64,000 bases of DNA from Labedaea rhizosphaerae. GTDB taxonomy: Bacteria > Actinomycetota > Actinomycetes > Mycobacteriales > Pseudonocardiaceae. Both the position numbers and the translations under genes were made by a program. Shown here in pieces: positions 8,761-19,083 of this stretch (its first letter is position 1; every line of letters begins with the position of its first letter). The stretch spans positions 162,784 to 226,783 of the forward strand of contig NZ_SNXZ01000003.1 of assembly GCF_004362825.1 (NCBI RefSeq). The letters are read 5' to 3'. The notes beneath the pieces were generated by a model. That model made no database searches, had not been told where the DNA came from, and saw nothing but the letters and a program-made list of their open reading frames with translations.

Positions 8761-8820
8761 TAGTCGAGCCTGCGGCGTGCGCTTTCGGCACGCACAGGTC
8801 GCCCGCTACCGGCTCGACTA
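8761..8820 (-). terminator. Terminator hairpin overlapping the wag31 stop codon
   Basis: Perfect 10-bp arms TAGTCGAGCC (8761-8770) and GGCTCGACTA (8811-8820) enclose an inner GCGTGC/GCACGC stem. The right arm includes the wag31 stop codon (8818-8820). No T-tract follows, as is common in actinobacteria. It probably ends the dcw-wag31 transcript. Confidence 0.6.
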
Positions 8821-9657
8821 CCCGGCTTCCGCAGCACGGGCCCCGAACGAGTAACCGGTCTGCTGACCAGCCGCCCGGCCACCCTCCGACGACGGTGCCG
8901 CCGAGCCGCGGTCGCCCAGCTCACGCAGGGACGACTCCAGGAACGTCTTGAGCCGGGTGCGGTACTCGCGCTCGAAGGTCCGCAGCTCGTCGATCTTCTT
9001 CTCCAGCGTCGACCGCTCCGCCTGCACCGCACCGATGATCTCCGAGTGCTGGCGCTGCGCGTCGCGCTCGAGGTTCGAGGCCTTCTCGCGGGCTTCGCGC
9101 TGCAGCGTCTCGGCCCGGGTGCGGGCGTCGTTGAGCATGTTCTCGGCGCGGGTGCGCGCTTCGTTGACCATCGTGTCCGACTTGGCACGGGCCTCGGAGA
9201 GCAACTGCTCGGACTTCGTCCGCGCCTCGGACAGCATGCCGTCGGCCTCGGACTTGGCCTCACCGGTGAGCCGGTCGGCCATCTCCTGCGCGAGGCCGAG
9301 CACCTTGGCGGCCTGCACGTGGTGGTCGCCACCCGCGGGTCCGGCACCGGGTGCGGTCTGCTCCAACGCGGTCGGCGGCGGCACCGGGGTGAGCCGGCGC
9401 GGCTCCTCCACCGGACGGGCCGGCGGGGCCACGGGGCCTGCGGCCCTCGCCTCGTCGAGGTCGGCACGCGCCGACTCGAGCTGGCCGTCCAGCTGCTCCA
9501 GCTGCTGGCGGAGGTCGTTGTTCTCCTCGATCAGCCGAGCCAGTTCGGACTCGACCAGGTCGAGGAACGCGTCAACCTCGTCCTCGTTGTAGCCCCGCTT
9601 CCCGATAGGAGGCTTGCTGAACGCAACGTTATGAACGTCAGCAGGGGTCAACGACAT
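8818..9657 (-). CDS. wag31: DivIVA/Wag31 polar growth scaffold
   Basis: A 279-aa cytoplasmic coiled-coil protein that gathers at curved membrane at cell poles and directs polar peptidoglycan growth in actinobacteria. The N-terminus [13 protein letters not shown]...[12 protein letters not shown] is the DivIVA membrane-binding domain (~1-65). A Pro/Ala/Gly-rich linker (~75-110) and a long coiled coil rich in EAR/SEA heptads (~115-250) follow. It is the last core gene of the dcw block, 42 bp after yggT. Length and order match Wag31 in related genera. Confidence 0.96.
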   Translation of the reverse strand: MSLTPADVHNVAFSKPPIGKRGYNEDEVDAFLDLVESELARLIEENNDLRQQLEQLDGQLESARADLDEARAAGPVAPPARPVEEPRRLTPVPPPTALEQTAPGAGPAGGDHHVQAAKVLGLAQEMADRLTGEAKSEADGMLSEARTKSEQLLSEARAKSDTMVNEARTRAENMLNDARTRAETLQREAREKASNLERDAQRQHSEIIGAVQAERSTLEKKIDELRTFEREYRTRLKTFLESSLRELGDRGSAAPSSEGGRAAGQQTGYSFGARAAEAG

Positions 9658-9699
9658 CAGATCACCTCACGCACTCAGGGCTGGTCTCCCGGATCCCCG

Positions 9700-9984
9700 T
9701 CATCCGGGATAAGCCAGTCGCATCAGTATGTACACGACCAGCACCAGCACCATAATCGATAGGTCCAGGCCCACGCCGCCGATCCGGACCATCGGAATGA
9801 GCCGACGGGCCAGGCGGACCGGTGGGTCGGTCACTGTGTAGATGGTCTCGAGTGTGACCGCAACCCCACCCGCCGGGCGCCACTCCCGCGCGAACGAACG
9901 CACGAGTTCGACCACCATCCGTGCCACGAGCAGCAGCCAAAGGACGAACAACACCCAGTAGAGGGCGAGCAGGACCGGTTCCAC
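9700..9984 (-). CDS. YggT-family membrane protein
   Basis: A 94-aa integral membrane protein with two hydrophobic helices (about 4-27 and 70-91) separated by a loop with DPPVRLARRLIPMVRIGGVGLD, the hallmark of the YggT family. The family regularly sits between sepF and divIVA in Gram-positive dcw regions and is linked to division or envelope function, but its molecular role is unclear. The gap to sepF is 19 bp, consistent with one operon. Confidence 0.88.
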   Translation of the reverse strand: MEPVLLALYWVLFVLWLLLVARMVVELVRSFAREWRPAGGVAVTLETIYTVTDPPVRLARRLIPMVRIGGVGLDLSIMVLVLVVYILMRLAYPG

Positions 9985-10003
9985 TCCTCAACTCTGCCAC
10001 GCC

Positions 10004-10645
10004 TCAACCGCGGCCGTGGTACCCGCCCTCGGCGATCCGCCGCCGGTCCTCGGCAGTGGGGTCCGCGTTGGGCGGTGAGATCAAGAACACCTTGGTCGTG
10101 ACCTTGTCGAACGAGCCGCGCAGGGCGAAGACCAGGCCTGCCGCGAAGTCGACGAGGCGCTTGGCGTCCTGGTCGTCCATCTCGGTCAGGTTCATGATCA
10201 CCGGCGAGCCGTCGCGGTAGTGCTCGCCGATCACCCGTGCCTCGCTGTAGCTGGTCGGGTGCAGCGTGACGATGCGACCGTGCGGGAAACCCGACGGGCT
10301 GGGCGCCGCCTCGGTCACCACGCGCGGCTTCGGCGCGGTCTCCCGGCGCGGCTCCACGGCGAGCGCGCCGTGGGTCGGCGCGTCGCCGGACACGGGCGTC
10401 GCCCAGGCCGGACGAGCGCTGCGCGGCCGCTCTGCCTGCGGAAACTCCTCTTCGTCGACGTCGTCGTAGCGGCGGCCGAAGATGCGACGACGGCCACCCT
10501 GGTAGGCGTAATCGTCGTCGTATTCCGCGCGGTAGCTGTCGTGGTAGCGGCGGTAGCCGTCTTCGTCGTACTCGCCGTCGTAGTCGTCGAGCTCATCGGC
10601 CGGGACCATCCCGAAGTAGGCCTTCAGCTTCTGCAAAGCGCTCAT
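10004..10645 (-). CDS. sepF: Cell division protein SepF
   Basis: A 213-aa membrane anchor for FtsZ in organisms lacking FtsA, as here. The N-terminus [15 protein letters not shown] is the amphipathic membrane-binding helix. A very acidic, Tyr/Asp-rich linker follows, then the C-terminal FtsZ-binding domain (~115-205) with [19 protein letters not shown] and [16 protein letters not shown]. Start ATG at 10645. It lies about 100 bp after yggS; that gap holds an 8-bp inverted repeat GTTTGCCC/GGGCAAAC (10672-10679, 10721-10728). Confidence 0.95.
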   Translation of the reverse strand: MSALQKLKAYFGMVPADELDDYDGEYDEDGYRRYHDSYRAEYDDDYAYQGGRRRIFGRRYDDVDEEEFPQAERPRSARPAWATPVSGDAPTHGALAVEPRRETAPKPRVVTEAAPSPSGFPHGRIVTLHPTSYSEARVIGEHYRDGSPVIMNLTEMDDQDAKRLVDFAAGLVFALRGSFDKVTTKVFLISPPNADPTAEDRRRIAEGGYHGRG

Positions 10646-10743
10646 GCTGTCCCCTCCGCGACTCCCTGCCCGTTTGCCCTGGTCACTGGCATTGCCCGAT
10701 CAATACCCGTGCACACTTGCGGGCAAACAAAGCCCCTCGCGTG

Positions 10744-11472
10744 TTAGGGCGAGGCTAGCCCGCGGCCACCGAGCAACGCGGTTCCGACACGCACGCAGGT
10801 GGAACCGTGTGCGATGGCGCTTTCAAGATCGTTGCTCATCCCGCAGGAAAGCTCGACCGCATTTGGGTGTTCGACGCGAATTCGTTGCGCCACTTGGTGA
10901 AACGCGTCGAACGCGGCATCGGGTTCCATCCCGAGCGGCGCCACGGTCATCAGGCCGCGCAGGCGCAGTTCACCGGTTCGGGTTACCCCGTCGAGCAGGG
11001 CCGGGAGCTCCGGGATCGGGCAGCCGCCGCGGGCCGGGTCGCCATCGATGCTGACCTGCACCAACACGTCCAGCGGGGTGTCGCGCTCCCCCGCGTCGCG
11101 GGCGGCGCGGGTGGCTTTGGCCAGCGCGTCGGCCAGGCGCGCCGAGTCGACCGACTGGACCTCGGCCGCCCAGCGCGCCACCGACCTGGCTTTGTTGCGC
11201 TGCAGGTGGCCGACCATGTGCCAGCGAACGGCGACGTCGGGGCGCAGCGAAGCGACTTCGCCGGCCTTCGCCGAGGCCTCCTGTTCGCGGTTCTCGCCGA
11301 ACTCGGTCAGCCCGAGATCGGTGAGCAACGCGGCGTCGGAAGCCGGGAAGGTCTTGGTGACGGCGAGCAACCGCACGTGCGCGGGATCGCGATCATGGGC
11401 GGCGCAGGCCGCCGAAATCCGCTCCCGGACAGCCCGGAGCGAGTCTGCGAGATCGGCCAACCTGTCGCTCAC
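10744..11472 (-). CDS. YggS-family PLP-binding protein
   Basis: A 242-aa cytosolic PLP homeostasis protein (PLPBP/YggS), an alanine-racemase-like TIM barrel. The PLP lysine is in LLAVTKTFPAS near residue 40, and the phosphate-binding end is formed by ELSCGMSNDLESAIAHGST. The family buffers pyridoxal phosphate and affects amino-acid balance; it has no known division activity despite its constant place in the dcw cluster. The start overlaps the pgeF stop by 4 nt, indicating coupled translation. Confidence 0.92.
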   Translation of the reverse strand: MSDRLADLADSLRAVRERISAACAAHDRDPAHVRLLAVTKTFPASDAALLTDLGLTEFGENREQEASAKAGEVASLRPDVAVRWHMVGHLQRNKARSVARWAAEVQSVDSARLADALAKATRAARDAGERDTPLDVLVQVSIDGDPARGGCPIPELPALLDGVTRTGELRLRGLMTVAPLGMEPDAAFDAFHQVAQRIRVEHPNAVELSCGMSNDLESAIAHGSTCVRVGTALLGGRGLASP

Positions 11473-12185
11473 CGGCGGTCGTCCTGATCCATCCAGGTGA
11501 TCGCAGCCAATCGGCCAGTGGTCCCTTCCCTGCGGTGACTGAACAGAGTGCGATCTTCGACGGTGCAGCGCGGATCGAGACCGATCTTGGCGACGCCCGC
11601 GTCGGCGAGCTGGCGCCAGAGCCCGGCGCGCAGATCGAGGCCCGGCGTGCCCTTGCGGGTCTTGGTCGCGCTGCCCGGCAGGTGGGCTTCGACGTCGTCG
11701 CGCATCGCGGACGGCACCTCGTAACAGTCACCGCACACGGATGGACCGAGCAGCACCTCGACGCGGTCGACCGAAGCGCCCGCGGCCACCATCGCCGAGA
11801 GCGCGGCGGGCACCACGCCGATGCGGGCGCCGACCCGGCCCGCGTGCACGGCGCCGACGACGCCGGCTTCGGGGTCGGCGAGCAACACGGGCACGCAGTC
11901 GGCGACCAGCACGGCGAGCGCGAGCCCGGGCGTGGCCGTGACGACGCCGTCGGTCGCCTCGAGCGGGTCGTCGACCGGGTCGGCCACGACCTGGACCGTC
12001 CGGCCGTGGACCTGTTCCATCCATACGACCCGATCCTTGCCGATCCCGAGTTCGCGGGTCAGCCGCTCCCGGTTGGCGGCAACGGCATCCGGGTCGTCGC
12101 CGACGTGGTCACCGAGGTTGAAGGAGTCGTACGGCGCCACCGACCGGCCACCGGCACGCGTGGTCACCACCCGCCGTATACGCAC
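11469..12185 (-). CDS. pgeF: PgeF/YfiH multicopper-like purine nucleoside or peptidoglycan-editing enzyme
   Basis: A 238-aa laccase-domain (YfiH/YlmD) protein. The visible metal-site motifs are EQVHGRTV, LVADCVPVLL, GAVHAGRVG and GPSVCGDCYEVP. Family members have been reported as peptidoglycan-editing factors and as purine nucleoside-acting enzymes, so the substrate here is open. The usual HAGWRG signature reads HAGRVGAR. The gene lies 9 bp after ftsZ and overlaps yggS by 4 nt, the usual actinobacterial order. Confidence 0.88.
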   Translation of the reverse strand: MRIRRVVTTRAGGRSVAPYDSFNLGDHVGDDPDAVAANRERLTRELGIGKDRVVWMEQVHGRTVQVVADPVDDPLEATDGVVTATPGLALAVLVADCVPVLLADPEAGVVGAVHAGRVGARIGVVPAALSAMVAAGASVDRVEVLLGPSVCGDCYEVPSAMRDDVEAHLPGSATKTRKGTPGLDLRAGLWRQLADAGVAKIGLDPRCTVEDRTLFSHRREGTTGRLAAITWMDQDDRR

Positions 12186-12194
12186 GTGCGCAGG

Positions 12195-13583
12195 TTACCT
12201 GCGCATGAACGGCGGCACGTCGACCTCGTCGTCGGGGTCGTCGGTGACCGGCACCGCGCGGTTGAGCGAACCGTGCGTGCCCCGCGCTGTCTGCTGGTAG
12301 GGCGGGGTGGACGAGTACCGCTCCGCCGCCGGCTGGGCCGGCTGCGACTGCGGGGTCGCCCTCGGTGTGTAGGAGTTCGACTGCGGTGGCGTCGCCGGGC
12401 GGGCCGGTGGGGTCGCCTGGCTCGACTGACCGGTCTGGGACGACTGGCCGGACTGGCCGGACTGAGACGACTGGCCGAACTGGGACGACTGCGGGGTGCT
12501 CGACGCGGGCTGGTTCTGGGTGGTCTGCGCGGCCGGCGCGCTCGAACCGCCGACCTGCCCGGCCTCCGCCGACGCGGTCGTGGAACCCGAGGCACGCGAC
12601 ACCACGGCCTGCGGCTCGAGCTTCTTGTGGGTCGGCATGCCGCCGTCGAACCCGGCGGCGATGACGGTGACCCGCACCTCGTCGCCGAGCGAGTCGTCGA
12701 TCACCGTGCCGAAGATGATGTTGGCCTCGGGGTGCGCGGACTCCTGCACCAGCGACGCGGACTCGTTGATCTCGAACAGGCCGAGGTCCGAGCCGCCCGC
12801 GATGGCCAGCAGGACGCCGTGCGCGCCGTCCATGGACGCCTCGAGCAGCGGCGAGTTGATCGCCTTCTGCGCGGCCTGGACCGCACGGCCTTCGCCGCGG
12901 GCCGAGCCGATGCCCATCAGCGCGCTGCCCGCGCCCGACATCACCGACTTCACGTCGGCGAAGTCCAGGTTGATCAGACCGGGGGTGGTGATCAGGTCCG
13001 TGATGCCCTGGACACCGGAGAGCAGCACCTCGTCCGCGGAGCGGAACGCGTCCATCAGCGAGACGCCGACGTCGCCGAGCTGCAGCAGCCGGTCGTTGGG
13101 GATCACGATGAGCGTGTCGCACTCGTTGCGCAGGTCGGTGATGCCGTCCTCGGCCTGCTTCGCGCGGCGCTTGCCCTCGAAGGAGAACGGTCGCGTGACC
13201 ACGCCGATGGTGAGCGCACCGAGCTTGCGGGCGATGGACGCGACCACCGGCGCACCGCCGGTGCCGGTGCCGCCACCCTCACCCGCGGTGACGAACACCA
13301 TGTCGGCGCCCTTGAGTACTTCCTCGATCTCTTCGCGGTGGTCCTCGGCGGCCCGGTGGCCCACCTCGGGGTTGGCACCGGCGCCGAGACCACGGGTCAG
13401 CTCACGGCCGATGTCCAGCTTCACGTCCGCGTCGGACATCAGCAGGGCCTGGGCATCCGTGTTCACGGCGATGAACTCGACCCCTTTGAGGCCGACTTCG
13501 ATCATCCGGTTCACCGCGTTGACACCGCCGCCGCCGATACCGACGACCTTGATCACCGCGAGGTAATTGTGCGGGGGCGTCAT
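12195..13583 (-). CDS. ftsZ: Cell division protein FtsZ
   Basis: Tubulin-like GTPase of 462 aa that forms the Z-ring. The GTP-binding regions [33 protein letters not shown] and [10 protein letters not shown]-type NTDAQ are intact, with the T7-loop [14 protein letters not shown]. The C-terminal linker (~330-440) is rich in Gln, Ser and Pro with repeated GQSSQ units. It ends in the conserved peptide [12 protein letters not shown] that binds SepF/FtsW-type partners. ATG 13583 was chosen because AGGAAGGTGG precedes it; an in-frame start at 13604 lacks such a site. No ftsA accompanies it. Confidence 0.97.
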   Translation of the reverse strand: MTPPHNYLAVIKVVGIGGGGVNAVNRMIEVGLKGVEFIAVNTDAQALLMSDADVKLDIGRELTRGLGAGANPEVGHRAAEDHREEIEEVLKGADMVFVTAGEGGGTGTGGAPVVASIARKLGALTIGVVTRPFSFEGKRRAKQAEDGITDLRNECDTLIVIPNDRLLQLGDVGVSLMDAFRSADEVLLSGVQGITDLITTPGLINLDFADVKSVMSGAGSALMGIGSARGEGRAVQAAQKAINSPLLEASMDGAHGVLLAIAGGSDLGLFEINESASLVQESAHPEANIIFGTVIDDSLGDEVRVTVIAAGFDGGMPTHKKLEPQAVVSRASGSTTASAEAGQVGGSSAPAAQTTQNQPASSTPQSSQFGQSSQSGQSGQSSQTGQSSQATPPARPATPPQSNSYTPRATPQSQPAQPAAERYSSTPPYQQTARGTHGSLNRAVPVTDDPDDEVDVPPFMRR

Positions 13584-13639
13584 CGCCGATGCCACCTTCC
13601 TCATCGGGCTAAGGGCATTTCTGGTCTGAGTCCGGAGCT

Positions 13640-13680
13640 GGAAACCCTCAACCTCAACCAGAGACTGAAAGTTATGTCAA
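13640..13680 (-). promoter_or_regulatory. Candidate ftsZ promoter
   Basis: The minus strand reads TTGACA at 13680-13675, about 92 bp upstream of the ftsZ start, followed by ATAACTTTCAG and a GGTTGAGGTTGAGG stretch. The -35 is consensus, but no good -10 stands at 16-18 bp. A separate ftsZ promoter here is usual in actinobacteria. A weak call based on the -35 and position. Confidence 0.4.
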
Positions 13681-13760
13681 CCCCGTGCTTCGTTGGTGGA
13701 CGGTAGGCATCGGATGTGCCCGGGTCCAGCAGCCACGCCGTGTGGCGCCGCGAAGCTTCG

Positions 13761-14267
13761 TCACTCGCCGGTCGCGCCGTCGAGCATTTCTCTGATGACG
13801 TCGAGGTGCCCGGCATGGCGTCCGGTCTCCTCGACCATGTGCAGGAGCACCCATCTGAGGTTGATACGACGATCTTTGCGGAACGGCACCTCGTCGTCCA
13901 GTTGGCGCGCGGCGGCGATCGCGTCGCTGCGTGAACATTCGGCGTCGTACTCGTCGAGCAGGTCGGCGAGCGTGCGGTCGGCGACCTTGAACTCGGCGTC
14001 CGGGTCCTCGTCGGTGTAGGGCGCTTCGTCGGGCTGGCCGTCGAGGACCACGCGGAACCAGAACGCCTCCACCCACCGCAGGTGCGAGACGAGCCCGGCC
14101 ACGGTCATCAGGGGCGAGGGCAGCACCGATCGGTGCGCGTCCTCTTCGGACAGTCCGGCCGTCTTCACCCGGATCGTGCGGCGGAAGTACTGCACGAAGC
14201 CCATGAGCTGGGCGCGTTCGTCGCCGGTCAACGGCGGATCGGTGCGTGCTGTCGTCGTTTCGGTCAT
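13761..14267 (-). CDS. DinB/DUF664-family thiol-dependent enzyme-like protein
   Basis: A 168-aa four-helix protein of the mini-DinB (DUF664) group. Metal-ligand-type histidines occur in LVSHLRWVEAFWF and LHMVEETGRHAGHLDVIREM. The family includes mycothiol- and bacillithiol-dependent transferases and isomerases; the substrate is unknown. It lies between ftsQ and ftsZ on the same strand, where most actinobacteria have only a short gap, so it looks like an insertion into the dcw cluster. ATG 14267 was preferred over GTG/ATG codons further upstream. Confidence 0.82.
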   Translation of the reverse strand: MTETTTARTDPPLTGDERAQLMGFVQYFRRTIRVKTAGLSEEDAHRSVLPSPLMTVAGLVSHLRWVEAFWFRVVLDGQPDEAPYTDEDPDAEFKVADRTLADLLDEYDAECSRSDAIAAARQLDDEVPFRKDRRINLRWVLLHMVEETGRHAGHLDVIREMLDGATGE

Positions 14268-14310
14268 GGCGCGGAGCATGGCCGACGGCGGTCGCCGCCG
14301 CACCCGGGTT

Positions 14311-15051
14311 TCAGTCCGAGACGGCCGGGGCGTCGGGGGCGGCGACGTTGTAGACCTTGCCGGGCCGGGTGAGCAGCGCGGCCAGCACGGCGGCCTTGCG
14401 CTCGGACTGGTCGGCGTTGCCCCACTTCACGGTCTTGCCGTCCTTGAGCGCGAGCTGCACGTCGCCCGGGGTGTGGGGCGTGATCGTCTTGATGCGCTTG
14501 AGGAGTTGCTTGGGGATGTGCGTCAGCACGGCCACCGCGGCCACGGTCGGCGCGTCGTCCGGGGCCGCGTGCGCGACCACGAGCGCCGGGATCCCGGCCA
14601 CCGCCTTGGGGATGACGGCGAAGTCGACGCCGGTGCCGTCGATTTCGTGGTAGCCGTCGGCGGCCTTGACCAGTGCGACCGGAATCCGTTCGGTGATGGT
14701 GATCCGCACGGTGGCCGGCCACGAACGGCTGACGTCGACGCTCGCCACCCGGGGCAGGCGGGCGACGCGGTCGCGGGCGGCGTCGGTGTCCACACGGAAC
14801 ATCGGCGTGCCGTCGGGGATCGCCGCGGCGGCGACGATGTCCTTGGTGGCGACCAGCTTGTTGCCGCTGACCTCCACCGACCGCACGCCGAGCACCGGGG
14901 TGAACAGCAACAGGTAGACCAGCGCGGTCACGACCAGCATGACCAGCACCACGACCCAGCGGCGGGCGAGCACCCGGCGCCGTGGCGGGCGAGCGCCGCC
15001 GCGCTGCGCCGCCACGCGACCGCTCGGCCGCTCCCGCTGGGTCGTGGTCAT
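14311..15051 (-). CDS. ftsQ: Cell division protein FtsQ
   Basis: A 246-aa bitopic division protein. A basic cytoplasmic tail is followed by one membrane helix (about 31-53, WVVVLVMLVVTALVYLLLF). The extracytoplasmic POTRA domain begins at VLGVRSVEVSGNKLVATKDI and the beta domain continues to the end. It bridges early and late division proteins and pairs with FtsL. Its ATG overlaps the murC stop (TGATG), so translation is probably coupled. Standard length. Confidence 0.94.
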   Translation of the reverse strand: MTTTQRERPSGRVAAQRGGARPPRRRVLARRWVVVLVMLVVTALVYLLLFTPVLGVRSVEVSGNKLVATKDIVAAAAIPDGTPMFRVDTDAARDRVARLPRVASVDVSRSWPATVRITITERIPVALVKAADGYHEIDGTGVDFAVIPKAVAGIPALVVAHAAPDDAPTVAAVAVLTHIPKQLLKRIKTITPHTPGDVQLALKDGKTVKWGNADQSERKAAVLAALLTRPGKVYNVAAPDAPAVSD

Positions 15052-16478
15052 CAGCCGTTGCCCCCCAGGGCGGCGAGCACCTCGGAGCCGAGCATGGTCA
15101 CGTCACCCGCGCCCATGGTCAGCACCACGTCCCCGGGCTTCGCGATGCCCGCCACCAGGGCGGGCACCTTGTCGAAGGCCTGGACGAAGTGCACGTGCCC
15201 GGCCGGCAGCGGGATCCGCTCGGCGATGATCGCGCCGGTCACGCCCGGCTCGGGCTCCTCGCGGGCGCCGAACACGTCGAGCACCACGACCTCGTCGGCC
15301 AGCCCGAGCGCCGCGGCGAACTCGTCGCGGAACAACCGCGTGCGCGAGTACAGGTGCGGCTGGAAGATCACCACGAGCCGGCCGTCGCCGGCCGCCTCGC
15401 GCGCGGCCCGCAACTGCGCGGCCACCTCGGTCGGGTGGTGGGCGTAGTCGTCGTAGAGGCGAACGCCACCGGCGCGGCCCTTGAACTCGAACCGCCGTCG
15501 CACCCCGCCGAACGCCGCGATCCCTTCCAGCATGCCGTCCAGCGGCGCGCCGAGCGCGAGCCCGGCCAGCAACGCGCCCATCGCGTTGAGCGCCATGTGC
15601 TCGCCCGGCACCGCCACCCGCAGCTCGATTTCCTTGCCATCCAAGGAGATTCGCGCCAAACCGCCGCCGCCGCTCGGCTCGTACCCGAGCAACTGAACGT
15701 CCGTTGTGGACCGTCCGTAGCGGCGGGTCATGACCAATGCCTCGTCGGCCCGGCCGGCAAGCGCGCCGGAACCCGGGTCGTCGGCGCAGGCGATCAGCAA
15801 CCCGGTCCGGTCGATCCGCTCGACGAACTGGTCGAACACCGACACGTAGGCCTCGACCGAGCCGTGGTGGTCGAGGTGGTCGGCCTCGACGTTGGTCACC
15901 ACCGCGACCCACGGCGAGAACGCCAGGAACGAGCCGTCGCTCTCGTCCGCCTCGGCGACGAAGATGTCACCGCTGCCGTGGTGGGCGTTCGCGCCGGACT
16001 CGTTGAGGTCGCCGCCGATGGCGAACGACGGGTCGAGACCGCAGTGCTGCAACGCGACGGTGAGCATCGACGTGGTGGACGTCTTGCCGTGGGTGCCGGC
16101 CACACAGGCGACCCGGTGCCCGGCCATCAACGCGGCCAGCGCCTGCGAGCGGTGCAACACCGTCAGCCCACGCTCGCGGGCCGCGACCAGTTCCGGATTG
16201 GTGTCCTTGATCGCGGTCGACACCACGACCGCGGTCGGCGCGTCGTCGAGCTGGTCGAGGTTCGCGGCGGCCTGGCCGACCGCGATCTTCGCGCCCTGCG
16301 CGCGCAACGCGGACAGCGCGCGCGACTCCTTGGCGTCCGACCCGGACACCTGGCGGCCGCGGGCGAGCAGGATGCGGGCGATGCCGCTCATCCCGGCGCC
16401 GCCGATGCCGACCAGGTGCACCCGGTCCAGCACGTCGGCCTCGGTGGCGCCGTTGCCGGATTGGACCGCCGTGCTCAT
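15051..16478 (-). CDS. murC: UDP-N-acetylmuramate--L-alanine ligase
   Basis: A 475-aa cytosolic ATP-dependent ligase that adds L-Ala to UDP-MurNAc, the first peptide-stem step. An N-terminal Rossmann segment [18 protein letters not shown] (~20-37) is followed by the Mur ATPase motif [14 protein letters not shown], the EADESDGSF segment and the [11 protein letters not shown] motif of the C-terminal domain. ATG 16478 overlaps the murG stop by 4 nt (ATGA). Frames reading further upstream lie inside murG and were discarded. Confidence 0.96.
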   Translation of the reverse strand: MSTAVQSGNGATEADVLDRVHLVGIGGAGMSGIARILLARGRQVSGSDAKESRALSALRAQGAKIAVGQAAANLDQLDDAPTAVVVSTAIKDTNPELVAARERGLTVLHRSQALAALMAGHRVACVAGTHGKTSTTSMLTVALQHCGLDPSFAIGGDLNESGANAHHGSGDIFVAEADESDGSFLAFSPWVAVVTNVEADHLDHHGSVEAYVSVFDQFVERIDRTGLLIACADDPGSGALAGRADEALVMTRRYGRSTTDVQLLGYEPSGGGGLARISLDGKEIELRVAVPGEHMALNAMGALLAGLALGAPLDGMLEGIAAFGGVRRRFEFKGRAGGVRLYDDYAHHPTEVAAQLRAAREAAGDGRLVVIFQPHLYSRTRLFRDEFAAALGLADEVVVLDVFGAREEPEPGVTGAIIAERIPLPAGHVHFVQAFDKVPALVAGIAKPGDVVLTMGAGDVTMLGSEVLAALGGNG

Positions 16479-17584
16479 TTGCCGATCACGTCCAAGACCA
16501 TGCGGGCCAGCACGTCGGCGGCCTCGCGGTGGCCGCTGTTGCTCGCCGCGGCGCTCATCGACGCGATGCGCTGCGGGTCGCGCAGCAGCGGGATCACCGT
16601 GTCCACCACGCGTTCGGTGGTCAGGTCGGCGTCGTTGATCATCAGGCCGCCACCGGCGTCGACCACCGGCTGGGCGTTGAGGGCCTGCTCGCCGTTGCCG
16701 TGCGGCAGCGGGACGAAGATCGCGGGCAGCCCGACCGCGGACACCTCGGCCACGGTCATGGCGCCACTGCGGCACAGCACGACGTCGGCCGCCGCGTAGG
16801 CGAGCTCCATCCGTTCCACGTAGGGCACGGCCACGTACCGCGGCGCGCCCGGAACCTCTTGCACCACAAGGGTGTTCTTGGGGCCGTGGGCGTGCAGCAC
16901 GCCGATGCCCGCGTGCGCGAGCTGGGTGGCGGCGCCGGAGACGGCGGTGTTGATCGACCGCGCGCCCTGCGAGCCGCCGGTGACCAGCAGCGTCGGCACG
17001 TTCGGGGTCAGCCCGAAGAACTGGCGGGCCTGCGCGCGCAGCACCTGCCGGTTGAGCTGCAGGATCGACGGGCGCAGCGGGATGCCGATCACCTCGGCGT
17101 TCGGCAGGCCCGAGTCGGGGCCGGCCACCGCGACCCGCGCGGCGAACCGTGCCCCCACCTTGTTGGCCAGGCCGACGCGCGCGTTGGAGTCGTGCACCAC
17201 GATCGGCACCCGCCCGCGCGCGGCGAGGTAGGCGGGCAACGCGACGTAGCCGCCGAAGCCGACCACCACGTCCGCACCGACCCGCTCGAGCACCTCACGG
17301 GTCTGCTTGATCGCCCCGCGCACCTTCATCGGCAGCTTCAGCAGGTCGACGTTCGGTTTGCGCGGCATCGGCACCGGCGGGATCATCTCCAGCTGGTAGC
17401 CGCGAGCCGGGATGATGTTCTTCTCCAGCCCGCGTTCGGTGCCCAGCGCCACCACCCGGGCGTCCGGCCGGAGCCTGCGCACCGCGTCGGCGAGCGCGAG
17501 GGCCGGCTCGATGTGCCCAGCCGTGCCACCGCCAGCCACCACCACGCAAGGTCCTTGGTTTACCGGCGTGTTTGGCCCGGTCAA
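16475..17584 (-). CDS. murG: UDP-GlcNAc transferase MurG
   Basis: A 369-aa membrane-associated GT28 glycosyltransferase that adds GlcNAc to lipid I to make lipid II. The first Gly-rich loop is [18 protein letters not shown]. The second domain has [17 protein letters not shown] and [22 protein letters not shown]. The start is a TTG at 17584: AAGGAGG lies 7 nt upstream and the codon overlaps the ftsW stop as TTGA. The open frame extends far upstream through ftsW, but those codons are the wrong frame of ftsW. Confidence 0.95.
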   Translation of the reverse strand: MTGPNTPVNQGPCVVVAGGGTAGHIEPALALADAVRRLRPDARVVALGTERGLEKNIIPARGYQLEMIPPVPMPRKPNVDLLKLPMKVRGAIKQTREVLERVGADVVVGFGGYVALPAYLAARGRVPIVVHDSNARVGLANKVGARFAARVAVAGPDSGLPNAEVIGIPLRPSILQLNRQVLRAQARQFFGLTPNVPTLLVTGGSQGARSINTAVSGAATQLAHAGIGVLHAHGPKNTLVVQEVPGAPRYVAVPYVERMELAYAAADVVLCRSGAMTVAEVSAVGLPAIFVPLPHGNGEQALNAQPVVDAGGGLMINDADLTTERVVDTVIPLLRDPQRIASMSAAASNSGHREAADVLARMVLDVIGK

Positions 17585-19083
17585 CGACGTCCTCCTTCTG
17601 CCCCGCGGGGGTATCCGCCGCGGCCGTGTGCGGTCCTGTCCGGGGCGACTCGGCCACGTCGCGATCCGTGTCGCGGATCGCGACGGGGCTCGCGCCGCAA
17701 CTCCACGGGCACCGTGCGCCGCCCGGACAACCCCGTCGGCCGGTCGGCCCCGCGGGGCGGGTTCGACGGCCGGGCGGGCTTGCGCCGCACCGGCGGGTTG
17801 TACGGGTCCGGCGCGGGCAGCCGCAACAGCGTGCCGAACTTGCCCGGACCCTGCGATCGTAGTGCGGCCACCGCCTCGGGCTCGTGGCGCGCACAGTTCG
17901 CGAGGATGCCGAACACCAGCATGGTCACCACGACCGACGTCCCACCGGCGGAAATCATGGGCAGCGTGATGCCCGTGACCGGCAGCAACCCGACCACGTA
18001 GCCGATGTTGATCGCGGCCTGCGCGACCAGCCAGACGGTCAGCGTGGCGGCCACCATCCGGATCCACGGGTCGATGTTGCGGGTGGCGATGCGCATGCCG
18101 ACGACCGCGATCATCGCGAAGAGGCCGAGCACGAGCACGCAGCCGAGGAAGCCGAGCTCCTCGCCGATCAGGGCGAAGATGAAGTCGTTCTGGACGTTGG
18201 GCAGGTACTCCCACTTCGACCGGCCCTCGCCCAGGCCCTGGCCGAACAGGCCGCCGTCGGCCAGCGCGTAGAGCGCCTGGTTGGACTGGAAGGCCGCGCC
18301 CTCCACGTCCCCGGGCTTGAGGAAGTTCACCACGCGCGACAGGCGGTAGCCCGAGCCGACGGCGAGCAGCACGACACCGGCGAGGCCGCCGGCCGCGATC
18401 GTGCCGAACAGGCGCAGCGGCGCGCCGGCGAACCACAGCAACGCGATCAGCACCACGCCGAGGGTGACCGTGCCGCCGAGGTCGGGCTGCAGCATGACCA
18501 GGGCGAAGATCAGCAGGGCGACCGGCACCACGGGCACCAGCATGTGCCGGTACTGGCGCAGCGCCTTGCCCTTGACCACCAGCACGTGCGCGCCCCACAG
18601 GGCCAGCGCGAGCTTGGCGAACTCGACCGGCTGGATGGACAGCGGGCCGACGATGAACCAGCTCTGCGCGCCGTTGACGTTGGCGCCCAGCGGGGTCAGC
18701 ACCGCCATCAGCGACAGCACCGTGCCGAGCATCGCGTACGGGCTGAGCGAGCGGATCACCCGCAGCGGCACCCGCAGGCCGATCCAGAACAGCACGGAGC
18801 CGGCCGCGACGAAAAGCGTCTGCTTGATGAAGACCGTGTAGACGGTGGACCCCGGCGTCTTCGCCGACACCACGGGCGAGGCCGACAGCACCATGGTCAG
18901 GCCGAGCACGGTGAGCAGGCCCAGCACCGCCAGCACCAGGTGGAACGAGGCGAGCGGGCGGCCGAGCCACGCCGTCAGCACGAACTTGACGCCGGCCACC
19001 CGGCCGCGCGGGTGTTCCTCGGCCTTCTTGGTGCCGGACTTCGTGGCGGCCGACGCGGGCCGGCCCCGCATCGCCCTGGTCAT
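17581..19083 (-). CDS. ftsW: Septal peptidoglycan glycosyltransferase FtsW
   Basis: A 500-aa SEDS-family polymerase with about ten membrane helices between residues ~45 and 410, which joins lipid II at the septum together with FtsI. SEDS motifs are visible: [40 protein letters not shown] and [16 protein letters not shown]. The C-terminal ~80 residues are a cytoplasmic Arg/Pro-rich tail. The ATG overlaps the murD stop by 1 nt and the stop overlaps the murG start. Confidence 0.96.
   Translation of the reverse strand: MTRAMRGRPASAATKSGTKKAEEHPRGRVAGVKFVLTAWLGRPLASFHLVLAVLGLLTVLGLTMVLSASPVVSAKTPGSTVYTVFIKQTLFVAAGSVLFWIGLRVPLRVIRSLSPYAMLGTVLSLMAVLTPLGANVNGAQSWFIVGPLSIQPVEFAKLALALWGAHVLVVKGKALRQYRHMLVPVVPVALLIFALVMLQPDLGGTVTLGVVLIALLWFAGAPLRLFGTIAAGGLAGVVLLAVGSGYRLSRVVNFLKPGDVEGAAFQSNQALYALADGGLFGQGLGEGRSKWEYLPNVQNDFIFALIGEELGFLGCVLVLGLFAMIAVVGMRIATRNIDPWIRMVAATLTVWLVAQAAINIGYVVGLLPVTGITLPMISAGGTSVVVTMLVFGILANCARHEPEAVAALRSQGPGKFGTLLRLPAPDPYNPPVRRKPARPSNPPRGADRPTGLSGRRTVPVELRREPRRDPRHGSRRGRVAPDRTAHGRGGYPRGAEGGRR

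Noticed and set aside
14982-16799. Long plus-strand open frame over ftsQ/murC/murG
   Set aside because: Antisense shadow with Arg/His/Gly-rich low-complexity protein and no family features, while murC and murG motifs are intact on the other strand.
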